Shown piece after piece: positions 50,180 through 58,620 of a stretch of DNA of 64,000 bases. Position 1 is the stretch's first letter, and each line of letters begins with the position of its first letter. The position numbers and the translations under genes are program-made. The notes beneath the pieces are model-generated. The model was not told where the DNA came from and ran no database searches. It worked only from the letters and a program-made list of their open reading frames with translations. The stretch spans positions 1-64,000 of the forward strand of contig DAOUBD010000012.1 of NCBI GenBank assembly GCA_034432935.1, given 5' to 3'. Origin of the DNA: DAOUAG01 sp034432935 (GTDB lineage Bacteria; Chloroflexota; Dehalococcoidia; SM23-28-2; RBG-16-64-32).

Positions 50180-50596
50180 ATGGCCCAAGAGATGGTGAGC
50201 GATCGCCCCCTGCCTCTGATAACGCCTCTCACGGAGCCCTTTTGGAAGGCAGCCCGTCAGCACCGCTTGCTGGTCCAGCGCTGCGCTGCCTGCGGCAGAT
50301 TCCGATGGCCCCCTGAGATCGGCTGCTTTTACTGTGGCTCGATGGAGTCGGCCTGGACGCCAGTGAGCGGGAGGGCCTCCCTCTATAGTTGGACCGTAGC
50401 TCACCCGCCGCTCTTGCCCTACTTCCAGCAGCGCGCGCCTTGGCCAGTGGTGGTGGTTCAACTGGAAGAAGGGCCCCGCATGGTATCCAACCTGGTAGGC
50501 GTGCCGCCGGAGGAGTACACATTCGGCATGCGCCTTGTGGCGGGTTTCGAGGACCTCCACGATGAGGTGACGCTGGTAGTGTTTAGGCGTCCGTAG
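50180..50596 (+). CDS. DUF35 OB-fold protein with zinc ribbon
   Basis: A 138-residue protein: zinc ribbon Cys 35, 38, 49 and 52, then an OB fold with G-R-A-S-L-Y-S-W and V-Q-L-E-E-G-P-R. It is the third thiolase/DUF35 unit in the window and partner of the gene just upstream. About 38 bp separate it from the next acyl-CoA dehydrogenase. Confidence 0.89.
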   Translation: MAQEMVSDRPLPLITPLTEPFWKAARQHRLLVQRCAACGRFRWPPEIGCFYCGSMESAWTPVSGRASLYSWTVAHPPLLPYFQQRAPWPVVVVQLEEGPRMVSNLVGVPPEEYTFGMRLVAGFEDLHDEVTLVVFRRP

Positions 50597-50633
50597 GGCG
50601 TGGCCCTCGCAGGCGCAGAGGAGAAGGTAGGAA

Positions 50634-51800
50634 GTGGAGTTCAGGGAAACGCCGGAGATGGCCAAGATCCGGAGCGAGATCCGGGAAGTTCTGGCCGAAG
50701 CTTTACCCTCTGACTGGCAGGGCAGCGGTTTTCTGCCTATGGACGTGCGGCCAGAGCACATGGAGATCGCGCGCAACCTTGACCGCAAGCTCGCCTCTCG
50801 CCGGCTCCTGGCTCCCGCCTGGCCCGTCGAATACGGTGGGCGCGGCCTGACCCCCCTGGAGCAGTTCGCCCTCTTCGAAGAGCTGGGCTACGGGTTGGCG
50901 CCTCGTCTGACTACGGTCTCGGTGGACCTCGTGGGGCCAGTGCTCATCCACTACGGCAGCGATGAGCAGCGCCGGCGGCATCTTCCCGCCATCGCCAATG
51001 ACGCCCAGGTGTGGTGCCAGGGTTTCAGCGAGCCAGAGGCTGGCTCGGACCTCACCAGCCTACGCACCAGGGCTGAGCGCCAGGGCGACGTCTACGTCAT
51101 CAACGGCCACAAGATCTGGACGAGCATGGCCCACGTCTCTCAGTGGTGTATCCTTCTGGCCCGCACCGGCCCCCAGGAGTCGAAGAGCCGCGGCCTCAGC
51201 CTGTTCCTCGTCCCATTGGACGCGCCGGGCATCGAGGTCAGGCCCATCTGGGACGCTAGCGACGAGCACATGCTCAACGAAACCTTCTTCGATAACGTGC
51301 AAGTCCCCGTAGAAAACCTGGTGGGCGCCGAGAATGAGGGCTGGAAGTACGCCACAACCCTCCTGCAATACGAAAGGGGCGACGCGTTGCTGGTGGGCCA
51401 GTTCCGCCGCCTCCTGGACGATGTCGAGGCCCTTATCCGCCAGCAGGGGCGTTCACGGGCTGACGCCAGGGCTCTCCTGGCCCAGTGCGAGGTCGAGTGG
51501 CAGATCGGCCGGCTCTTCACCCTCCAGATCGTCACTATGCACCTGCGCGGCCAGATGCCGGACATGGAAGCCTCTGCCGTCAAGCTGTTCATGACCGAGG
51601 CGTACCAAAGGCTCGGTCATGTCTGCCTGCACCTCACAGGCCTCGCCGGCCTCCTACGCACTGGCGAACCGCGGGCGCTCCTGGGTGGCCGCATCGACCA
51701 GGCTGTCGTCGCCTCCACCGTAGGTACCATCATGGGTGGCACCTCGGAGATCCAACGGACCATCATCGCTACCCGGGGGCTCGGGCTTCCCAGGGGCTAG
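50634..51800 (+). CDS. Acyl-CoA dehydrogenase
   Basis: A 388-residue FadE-type enzyme, closest in appearance to the one at 35903: Q-G-F-S-E-P-E-A-G-S-D-L (about 125-136), I-N-G-H-K-I-W-T-S (about 152-160), L-Q-Y-E-R near 244 with the alternative Glu, and M-G-G-T-S-E-I-Q-R-T at the C-terminus, where Y-E-G-T would have Glu. GTG start. Third dehydrogenase of the same operon, so a second round of oxidation or a separate substrate is likely. Confidence 0.9.
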   Translation: MEFRETPEMAKIRSEIREVLAEALPSDWQGSGFLPMDVRPEHMEIARNLDRKLASRRLLAPAWPVEYGGRGLTPLEQFALFEELGYGLAPRLTTVSVDLVGPVLIHYGSDEQRRRHLPAIANDAQVWCQGFSEPEAGSDLTSLRTRAERQGDVYVINGHKIWTSMAHVSQWCILLARTGPQESKSRGLSLFLVPLDAPGIEVRPIWDASDEHMLNETFFDNVQVPVENLVGAENEGWKYATTLLQYERGDALLVGQFRRLLDDVEALIRQQGRSRADARALLAQCEVEWQIGRLFTLQIVTMHLRGQMPDMEASAVKLFMTEAYQRLGHVCLHLTGLAGLLRTGEPRALLGGRIDQAVVASTVGTIMGGTSEIQRTIIATRGLGLPRG

Positions 51801-51802
51801 GC

Positions 51803-52558
51803 GTGGAGATCCGTTTCGACGGCAAAGTGGCCCTAGTGACAGGGGCCGCCAGCGGCATCGGCCTTGAGGTCGCGCATGGCCTCGCCCGGGCCGGGGCGAC
51901 CTTGGCCCTATTGGACCTTCCGGGCCCTGGCCTCGAGGGGGCAGCGCGTGGTCTGGAGGGCCCTAGCGGTGTTATTGTTCTGCGGGCCGATGTCACCGAT
52001 CTGGCCGCTGTGCAGGCTTCAGCGGAAAAGGCTGCCGCGGAGGCCGGCGGCCTCGACATCGTGATAACCTGCGCTGGCCGGGCGATAACGGGTCCCTTTG
52101 CCGAAAGCGACCCCTCCTCGTGGCGCGATCTCTTGGAGGTGAATCTGCTGGGCACTATGAACGTGTGTTACGCTGCCATCCCTTATTTGCTGGAGCGCGG
52201 CCGAGGGCGGATCATCACCATCGCCTCCGATGCGGCTCGCGTAGGGTCGGCCGGGGAGGCCGCCTACTCCGCCGCAAAAGGCGGCGTCATCTCCTTTACC
52301 AAGTCGCTTGCCCGCGAATTAGCCCGCCATAACGTGACAGTCAACTGCGTCTCCCCAGGCCCCACGGACACGCCAATGCTCCGAACGGTGATGTCTGGTG
52401 ACGAGGACTTGCTCCAAAAGCTAGTGCGGGCCACTCCTCTGCGCCGTTTGGGCACAGCCAAGGACGTCGCCTCAGCCGTCCTGTTCTTGGCCTCCGACGA
52501 TGCCTCCCATATCACTGGGCAGGTGCTCAGTGTCAGTGGTGGCATCACCATGGTGTGA
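51803..52558 (+). CDS. Short-chain dehydrogenase/reductase
   Basis: A 251-residue classical SDR: T-G-A-A-S-G-I-G near residue 12, a Thr-Cys-Ala-Gly (T-C-A-G) in place of NNAG near 85, catalytic Ser and Y-S-A-A-K near 154, and the ending I-T-G-Q-V-L-S-V-S-G-G. GTG 51803 is 2 bp after the dehydrogenase stop. Last gene of the large operon. Its final 87 bp overlap, on the opposite strand, the end of the SDR at 52472. Confidence 0.88.
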   Translation: MEIRFDGKVALVTGAASGIGLEVAHGLARAGATLALLDLPGPGLEGAARGLEGPSGVIVLRADVTDLAAVQASAEKAAAEAGGLDIVITCAGRAITGPFAESDPSSWRDLLEVNLLGTMNVCYAAIPYLLERGRGRIITIASDAARVGSAGEAAYSAAKGGVISFTKSLARELARHNVTVNCVSPGPTDTPMLRTVMSGDEDLLQKLVRATPLRRLGTAKDVASAVLFLASDDASHITGQVLSVSGGITMV

Positions 52559-53356
52559 AACATCCTGGGCCGCAGAGGCGAGGAAGTCGAGCCGCCCTCT
52601 GAAGAAGGCGCCGCCATCGGCAACCAGCGTCTGCCCCGTAACAAAGCTGGCCAAGGGCGACGCTAGGAAGGCCACGATGTTGGCGACGTCCTCCGGTTGG
52701 CCCAAGCGGCCCATGGGTATCAGCCTGGAGATGCGCTCTCGGTCTGCCTCGGCCATCAGCCGGCTGGTGCCCTCGGTCAGAATGAAGTCCGGCGCCACGC
52801 AGTTCACCCGTATGCGGGGTGCCCACTCCAGCGCCAGGGTCCGCGTTAGGTTGATGAGGCCCGCCTTCGCCGCCCCGTAGTGGGCAGCGTTCGGGCTCGC
52901 CGTTAGCCCCGCCACCGAGGCGATATTTACGATGGACCCGCCATCCCCTTTCAGCATCGCCGGTGCTGCCGCCTGGGCGAAGAAGAAGGCCGAGTCCAGA
53001 TTCAGGCGGATCACGGCGGTCCATCCGCCGGGCGTGATTGCAGATGCGGGGGCAAAGAACATTCCCCCGGCGTTGTTCACCAGGATATCGAGCCGCCCCA
53101 GGTCGCCCACGGTCTTTTCCACTGTCGCCAGGGCTACAGCCGGATCGCGCGCATCCCCGACTATCACGATCCCGCGCCGGCCGAGGGACGTTAGCAGATC
53201 CTGGGTTCCCTTGGCCCCGCTGGCGTCGCGATCCACAAGGCAAACATCGACGCCCAGGCGGCCGAGAAGGAGCGCGCAGGCCCGGCCGATGCCCGCGCCG
53301 GCGCCCGTCACCACCGCCACACGGCCCTCAAGGCCGAAGAGTTTTCCGGAGTCCAT
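52472..53356 (-). CDS. Short-chain dehydrogenase with a C-terminal tail antisense to its neighbour
   Basis: About 294 residues: T-G-A-G-A-G-I-G near residue 17, N-N-A-G-G-M near 94, catalytic Ser in N-I-A-S-V-A-G, Y-G-A-A-K near 161. The normal SDR end is V-T-G-Q-T-L-V-A-D-G-G near 245; the remaining roughly 45 residues are low-complexity and mostly encoded opposite the end of the convergent SDR gene. So a stop was probably lost and the frame ran on. ATG overlaps the stop of the CoA-transferase upstream (53356). Confidence 0.86.
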   Translation of the reverse strand: MDSGKLFGLEGRVAVVTGAGAGIGRACALLLGRLGVDVCLVDRDASGAKGTQDLLTSLGRRGIVIVGDARDPAVALATVEKTVGDLGRLDILVNNAGGMFFAPASAITPGGWTAVIRLNLDSAFFFAQAAAPAMLKGDGGSIVNIASVAGLTASPNAAHYGAAKAGLINLTRTLALEWAPRIRVNCVAPDFILTEGTSRLMAEADRERISRLIPMGRLGQPEDVANIVAFLASPLASFVTGQTLVADGGAFFRGRLDFLASAAQDVSHHGDATTDTEHLPSDMGGIVGGQEQDG

Positions 53357-54567
53357 CACGCCGGGTCCGGAGCCAAGACAACGCCTTCCCGCGCTAAGGA
53401 CGTAATATCGGCGTGAGAGAACCCCAGCTCCAACAACACCTCTCTGGTGTGCTGCCCCAGGACGGGGGGAGGCCGACGCACACTGCCTGGCGTGCGGTCC
53501 AGCCGCAGGGGCACGCCCGTGACCTTGAGAGGGCCAAGGGTGGGGTGAGGCACTTCGACGACCATGCGGTTGTGCAGCACTTGCGGGTCCCGTACCACCT
53601 CCGGAATCGTATTGACTGGGGCAGCCATGGCATCGGCGTCCACCAGTCTCCGCAGTAACTCATCCCTGGTTTCAGTCCTGCAGCGCGCCGCCAGCAAGCT
53701 GTCCAGGGCGTCTTCGTTGGCCAGGCGAGATTCCGATGTGAGAAAGCGCGGGTCTTGTGCCCAGGCAGGGTTGAGGGCCTGGCAGAGGTTGCGCCAGAAC
53801 TTCTCTGTCGGGCACGTTATGAAGACCAGTCCCCCGTCACGGCATTCGTATATCCCCGATGGGGCGAAGTAAGGGCTGCGGTTCCCTGTGCGAGGAACGA
53901 CCCAGCCCGAGATGAAGTAATTCCCCAAGGCGTTGCCTAGGGCGTGGACCAGCGCATCGACTAGCGCTACCTCCACCCGTTGGCCTAGGCCGCTGCGGAA
54001 CCGCTCGTACAGGGCGCTAACCACGCCGTTGGCAGCGAGAAGAGACGACATAACGTCAGCGATGGGCATGTTCAGCCGTGTGGGCGGCTGTCCTGCCGTG
54101 CCGTTCAGCATGGGTACGCCGCACAGCGCCTGGGCAAGGGCGTCGACGCCCGGCCGCCCAGCGTATGGGCCATCAGCGCCGAAGGCGGAGACGCTGACCC
54201 AGATGATGTCTGGCCTGCAGGCGCGCACTTGGTCGTAGCTCAACCCCAACTGGCTCAGCGCGGGCTCCCTCATGTTTGTGATGAGGACGTCGGCGGTGGA
54301 AACGAGTCGAACGAAGACCTCGCGGCCCCTGGCGGATGCTAGGTCCAAGCAAATGCCCCGCTTGTTCCGGTTGACGCCTATGAATGAGCCGGTCTCTCCG
54401 TTGCGCTCCTGGCCCAGCCGGCGCATATCGTCGCCTGCGGGCGACTCGACCTTTATCACATCGGCGCCCAGATCGCCTAGGAGAGTCGCAGCATATGGCC
54501 CCGCGATCATAGTCGAGCAGTCCAGCACCCGTACGTCGCGGAGGGGCCCGGCATTTCCGGTATTCAC
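53356..54567 (-). CDS. CaiB/BaiF (family III) CoA-transferase
   Basis: A 403-residue single-domain enzyme (L-R-D-V-R-V-L-D-C-S, then I-K-V-E-S near 36). The catalytic Asp is kept in P-I-A-D-V-M-S-S, then G-L-G-Q-R-V-E-V-A-L. GTG start; 4 bp upstream is the stop of the molybdenum hydroxylase large subunit, so it belongs to the same leftward operon: hydroxylase, CoA-transferase, SDR. That order suggests oxidation, activation to CoA ester, then dehydrogenation. Confidence 0.91.
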   Translation of the reverse strand: MNTGNAGPLRDVRVLDCSTMIAGPYAATLLGDLGADVIKVESPAGDDMRRLGQERNGETGSFIGVNRNKRGICLDLASARGREVFVRLVSTADVLITNMREPALSQLGLSYDQVRACRPDIIWVSVSAFGADGPYAGRPGVDALAQALCGVPMLNGTAGQPPTRLNMPIADVMSSLLAANGVVSALYERFRSGLGQRVEVALVDALVHALGNALGNYFISGWVVPRTGNRSPYFAPSGIYECRDGGLVFITCPTEKFWRNLCQALNPAWAQDPRFLTSESRLANEDALDSLLAARCRTETRDELLRRLVDADAMAAPVNTIPEVVRDPQVLHNRMVVEVPHPTLGPLKVTGVPLRLDRTPGSVRRPPPVLGQHTREVLLELGFSHADITSLAREGVVLAPDPA

Positions 54568-54571
54568 TCGC

Positions 54572-56992
54572 CTAGGACGCCCCCTGCGCCGGGTGGATCA
54601 GGTTCCACAGCCGGTTGGGCGAGGCGGGGACCTCGGTGGCCCGGACGCCCAGGGGAGCCAAGGCGTCGTTGATGGCGGCCATGATCGCCGCCGGCGCCGT
54701 GTTCATAGCCCCCTCACCCATGCCCTTAGTCCCCAGCGGCGTGAGCGGCGACGGAGTGACGATCACTGCTTTCTGCGTCATTGGCACCTCATGGATGGTG
54801 GGGATCAGGTAGTCCATGAAGGTCGATGTTAGTATCTGGCCATCCTCGTCATATACGTACTCTTCGAGAAGCGTGGCGCCCACGCCTTGTGCTATGCCAC
54901 CCTGAGTCATGCCCTCCACCACCGCCGGATTCAGGCGGGTGCCGCAATCATCGGCCACGTAGTACTTCAAGATGTCCACCTTGCCGGTGTCGGGGTCGAT
55001 CTCCACCATCACCAGATGGCAGGCGTTGGCAGCGGTGAGGTAGCTCTTGGCACGCCCCTCCTCGTCCGGCATGTCGCGGTCAGGCGCCGTCCAGACGTAG
55101 GTGGCCTCGACCGATGGCTCCGTGCCGGGCGGCACGAGGTCGCTGCGGAAGAGTATGGTCCCCACAACGTCCCGAAGGGGCATCTGGTACTCGAGGTTGT
55201 TCTTCATACGCAGGACGCCGTCCATAAGTTCGACGTTGTCCTCCGTGGTCCTCAGGAGGAAGGCGGCGACCCGCACGAGCTTCTGGCGGATGATGTCCGC
55301 GGCCCCCAGCACTGCGCCGCTGAGGGCGACGGCCAACCGGCTGCCTCCCGGCCCGTAGTGCGGCGGCGCCGAGAGGGTGTCCTGGCAAACCACCTGCACG
55401 TCTTCCGGCCGAACCCCAAAGTAGTCTGCCAATATCTGGGCTACGAAGGTATACTGCCCCTGACCTTCCAGGGCGAAGCCCACCCGCGCCACTATCTTCC
55501 CGAAGGCGTCAATGCTGACGGTGACGCCCTCCGGCAGGGCGGTGCCTCCCTGTTGACCGATGATATTGTATACGTTGTTGTTGAATACGCCCGGCTCTAT
55601 GCTGTTGACGATGCCGATGCCCACCAGGCGGCCCTGCTTTCGTGCCTCGGCCTGCTCCTGACGCAGCCGCTGGTAGTCCGACATCTCCAGCACCTTGTTC
55701 AGGGCGGCCTCATAGTTCCCGCTATCGTACTCGTTACCGCTAGGGATCCTGTACGGGAACTTGTCGGGCGGTATGTAGTTCCGGCGCCGGAATTCGGCGG
55801 GGTCAAGGCCCAGTCCGCGGGCGGCTATGTCCATCATCTGCTCCAGGACAAAGTTGTGGGGCGGGGGACCCATCCCGCGGTACGGACTGGCCGGAGCCTT
55901 GTTGGTGCAGACGATGGTCAGATCGTAGGAGGCGCAGGGAATGGTGTAGCTGCCGGTGAAGGCGGCTAACGGCTTGGCCGCTCCGATGGCAGCGTAGCCC
56001 TCGGCTGTAGCGCCGATGTCGTCGACCAGCTTGACCTTGAAGCCGGTAACAATCCCCTCCGCGTTCACCGCCAGGGACGCCTCGTAGTGGCGGTCCCAAG
56101 CCTGGCTTCCGCCTGCTATGAGGTACTCCATCCGGTCCTCGATCCACTTCACCGGCCGTCCGCCGGCCTTCCGTGAGAGAAGGGCCGCGATCTGTGTGCC
56201 ACGCCCGCCGCCCTTGCCGCCGAAGCTGCCGCCATGGGGATGCGGGATTACCCGTACCTTGTTGGGGGCCAGGCCCAGCCCTATGGCCGCACCCAGGGCC
56301 ATCAGCGATGGCGCTTGGAACGTGCCCCGGAGGGTGAGGCCTTCCTCCACGGGGTCCCATTGGGCGATAACTCCAAAAGTCTCCATCGGGTTGGCCCCCA
56401 CCCTATGCCAGCGGAACTTCTCGGTGAAGACGTGGGCCGCTTCAGCGAAGGCCTTCTCCGTGTCCCCCCAATTGAAGACCCGGTGCAACATGACGTTGGT
56501 GCCGTTTTCCTCGAAGATGAGAGGGGCGCCTGGCTCCAGCGCCTTGAACGCGTCCATCACAACGGGCAGGGGCTCATACTCCACCCGTATGTGCTCCAGG
56601 GCATCCTCGGCGATGTACCTGCTGGTTGCCGCCACAGCGGCCACTGGCTCGCCCACGAACCGCACCTTCTCTTCCGCCAGGCAGCGTGTGCCCCAGCCGG
56701 GCGGCGCCGTGCCGATGGGGCGAGCCCATCGCTTGGCGTCTTCGCCGGTAACTATGGCCACGACGCCGGGCAGGCGCGCGGCCTCCGCGATATCTATGCT
56801 GTTGATCCGCGCGTGGGCGTGGGGGCTGCGCAGGATGGCGCAGTGCAGCATCCCCGGCATCTGCACGTTATCGATGAACTCGGTGCGCCCCGTCAGAAGA
56901 CTCGGGTCTTCCACCCGCTTCACCGGCTGGCCCACGTACCGCGGCTGGCTGGTGGGCAGCTCTTGCAGAGATCTCGGGATATTGATTGTCAC
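54572..56992 (-). CDS. Molybdenum hydroxylase large subunit (xanthine dehydrogenase family)
   Basis: About 806 residues with the aldehyde oxidase/xanthine dehydrogenase a/b hammerhead (about 20-130) and molybdopterin-binding domains. The active-site loop reads S-P-Y-R-G-M-G-P near 370, unlike the A-Y-x-C-S-F-R of true CO dehydrogenase, so CO oxidation is not expected. The catalytic Glu is kept in G-T-K-G-M-G-E-G near 756-763. GTG 56992 overlaps the stop of the small subunit gene and has AGGAGG upstream. Hydroxylates an aromatic, N-heterocyclic or aldehyde substrate, identity unknown. Confidence 0.91.
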   Translation of the reverse strand: MTINIPRSLQELPTSQPRYVGQPVKRVEDPSLLTGRTEFIDNVQMPGMLHCAILRSPHAHARINSIDIAEAARLPGVVAIVTGEDAKRWARPIGTAPPGWGTRCLAEEKVRFVGEPVAAVAATSRYIAEDALEHIRVEYEPLPVVMDAFKALEPGAPLIFEENGTNVMLHRVFNWGDTEKAFAEAAHVFTEKFRWHRVGANPMETFGVIAQWDPVEEGLTLRGTFQAPSLMALGAAIGLGLAPNKVRVIPHPHGGSFGGKGGGRGTQIAALLSRKAGGRPVKWIEDRMEYLIAGGSQAWDRHYEASLAVNAEGIVTGFKVKLVDDIGATAEGYAAIGAAKPLAAFTGSYTIPCASYDLTIVCTNKAPASPYRGMGPPPHNFVLEQMMDIAARGLGLDPAEFRRRNYIPPDKFPYRIPSGNEYDSGNYEAALNKVLEMSDYQRLRQEQAEARKQGRLVGIGIVNSIEPGVFNNNVYNIIGQQGGTALPEGVTVSIDAFGKIVARVGFALEGQGQYTFVAQILADYFGVRPEDVQVVCQDTLSAPPHYGPGGSRLAVALSGAVLGAADIIRQKLVRVAAFLLRTTEDNVELMDGVLRMKNNLEYQMPLRDVVGTILFRSDLVPPGTEPSVEATYVWTAPDRDMPDEEGRAKSYLTAANACHLVMVEIDPDTGKVDILKYYVADDCGTRLNPAVVEGMTQGGIAQGVGATLLEEYVYDEDGQILTSTFMDYLIPTIHEVPMTQKAVIVTPSPLTPLGTKGMGEGAMNTAPAAIMAAINDALAPLGVRATEVPASPNRLWNLIHPAQGAS

Positions 56993-57492
56993 GACGCCTC
57001 TCCTCCGGCCCGCGCCGAGCCCTGCATTTTGGCGGCCGCCAGGCGCACCGACTCCATGATGTCCTGGTAGCCAGTACAACGGCAAAGGTTGCCCCCTAGC
57101 ATTTCGCGAATGTCATCGTCCGAGGGCCGAGGGTTCTCGTCCAAAAGCTCCACCACCGACATGATGAAGCCCGGTGTGCAGAACCCGCACTGAAGCCCAT
57201 GGGCCTCCATGAAGGCCTCCTGGATCGGGTGTAGATGGCCGTCCGAGCTCAGTCCTTCCACCGTCATCACCTCTGCGCCGTCCGCCTGAACGGCCAGCAT
57301 GATGCAGGAGCGCACCGCCCTGCCGTTCAGGATGACGGTGCAAGCACCGCAGACCCCGTGTTCGCAGCCAACGTGCACACCCCCAAGGCCGAGCTCGCTC
57401 CGCAGGAAGTCCGCCAGCGTGGTCCTCGGTTCCACGGACGCCTCGTGTGTGACGCCGTTCACGGTTAGCCGTATCTTTTGCGGTTCTACCAT
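56989..57492 (-). CDS. Molybdenum hydroxylase 2Fe-2S small subunit
   Basis: A 167-residue protein with two [2Fe-2S] sites: C43-x4-C48-x2-C51 with C63 (plant-type), and C102-x2-C105 with C137-x-C139 (N-L-C-R-C-T-G-Y). Carries electrons from the molybdenum centre to FAD. Gene order is medium, small, large with 5-bp and -4-bp spacing, the usual operon layout for this family. Confidence 0.95.
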   Translation of the reverse strand: MVEPQKIRLTVNGVTHEASVEPRTTLADFLRSELGLGGVHVGCEHGVCGACTVILNGRAVRSCIMLAVQADGAEVMTVEGLSSDGHLHPIQEAFMEAHGLQCGFCTPGFIMSVVELLDENPRPSDDDIREMLGGNLCRCTGYQDIMESVRLAAAKMQGSARAGGEAS

Positions 57493-57497
57493 TGCTC

Positions 57498-58382
57498 TCA
57501 GCCTCCGCTGGCCTGTGTTGCCCGCTGCGCCGCATCGGCCAGGGCCCGGCCAGCCATGGTCTTCGCTAGGTGGCGCCTGAAGGCCGCAGAGGCGTGGATA
57601 TCTGAGATCGGCTCCTCGATCTCTCTTCCTACTTCCTCGGCGGCCGCTGCCAGGGCCTCTGGGCTGGGCTGCTGCCCCTTCAGCAGGGTCTCCGCTCTGG
57701 CGGCTCGGACCGGCGTCGGCCCGGCGCCGAAGATTACGAGCCGTGCGTCACTGCATCTGCCCCCTGGATCCAAGGTTAGGGCTGCAGCGGCGCCCGCCAG
57801 GGCGAAGTCGCCGTGCCGGCGGGATACCTCCCGGAACCCCCATCCTGTCCGGGGCGGCAGGACTGGGAAACGTACTTCCGTCAGAATCTCGTCCGGCTCC
57901 AGGGCGGTCGTCAGGTAGGTTACGAAGAAGTCGGAGGCTTCGATTAAGCGCTGCCCTTCATTGCTGACAGCGGTCATCTCTGCTCCCAGGGCTACGCAGA
58001 CCGCTGGGAGCTCCGCCGCCGGGTCGGCGTGGGCGATGGAGCCGCACACCGTCCCGCGGTTCCTGATTTGCGGGTGTGCGATGAAGCGTACGGCTTCGGC
58101 CAGAAGTGGCTGGAGACGGCGCACGTCGGCAGATCGCTCCACCGCCCTGTGGCGCGCGCCTGCTCCGATGGCTATGCTACCGTTCTCGGGCCGTATGTAA
58201 TCCAGCTCGCTGATGCGGTTGATGTCCACCAGGGCGGCCGGGCGAGCTAAACGCATGTTCAGAAGTGGCAGTAAGCTCTGGCCTCCAGCGAGTACTTTGG
58301 CCTCGCCTCCGTACTTCTCGAGGATCTCCGCCGCTTCTCGCAATGAGGTAGGGGCGAAGAACTCGAAGGGCGGCGGTTTCAC
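57498..58382 (-). CDS. Molybdenum hydroxylase FAD-binding medium subunit
   Basis: A 294-residue FAD domain: A-G-G-Q-S-L-L-P near 32-39 and N-R-G-T-V-C-G-S-I-A-H-A-D near 108-120, the two FAD contacts. It ends with the normal CO-dehydrogenase-flavoprotein C-terminal domain. GTG start with GGAGGTG upstream. First of the three hydroxylase genes. About 240 bp separate it from the upstream binding-protein gene, and a terminator hairpin lies in that gap, so this operon probably has its own promoter. Confidence 0.94.
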   Translation of the reverse strand: MKPPPFEFFAPTSLREAAEILEKYGGEAKVLAGGQSLLPLLNMRLARPAALVDINRISELDYIRPENGSIAIGAGARHRAVERSADVRRLQPLLAEAVRFIAHPQIRNRGTVCGSIAHADPAAELPAVCVALGAEMTAVSNEGQRLIEASDFFVTYLTTALEPDEILTEVRFPVLPPRTGWGFREVSRRHGDFALAGAAAALTLDPGGRCSDARLVIFGAGPTPVRAARAETLLKGQQPSPEALAAAAEEVGREIEEPISDIHASAAFRRHLAKTMAGRALADAAQRATQASGG

Positions 58383-58552
58383 GGACGCACCTCCAACACC
58401 GTACCCGACACTATTGACCTTCTGATGTTCCTGTTCGCAGATACCCTAGGTTATAGTCCAGTATGCGCCACCGGCGTGGCTAGGAGAACGGCCCGCCAGC
58501 CCCGCATGTCCGCGGCTCGGATCTGCCGGCTGTAGTCGCGGCAGAGAGCTAC

Positions 58553-58586
58553 CGGGGAAGGCGCCCTGCGCAGGGTGCCTTCCCCG
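58553..58586. terminator. 16-bp hairpin between the binding-protein and hydroxylase operons
   Basis: CGGGGAAGGCGCCCTG pairs with its near-perfect complement (58553-58568 with 58571-58586, one G-T pair), closing on a small loop. It sits 34 bp past the stop of the leftward binding-protein gene. T-rich sequence follows on the plus strand only, so leftward termination would be of the stem-dependent type. Confidence 0.6.
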
Positions 58587-58620
58587 TCTGTCTCTTCTTC
58601 CCAGACAAGGCTCAGCAACA

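Noticed and set aside
51485..51802. Extended start of the SDR at 51803
   Set aside because: The upstream residues overlap the dehydrogenase gene in another frame and precede the normal SDR N-terminus.
54572..58382. CO dehydrogenase (cox) operon
   Set aside because: The large subunit has P-Y-R-G-M-G, not the A-Y-x-C-S-F-R loop of CO dehydrogenase; only the general molybdenum hydroxylase family is supported.
58404..58410. CCCGACA near 58404 as a fifth copy of the regulatory element
   Set aside because: Only a single half-site matches; the dyad and hexamer are missing.
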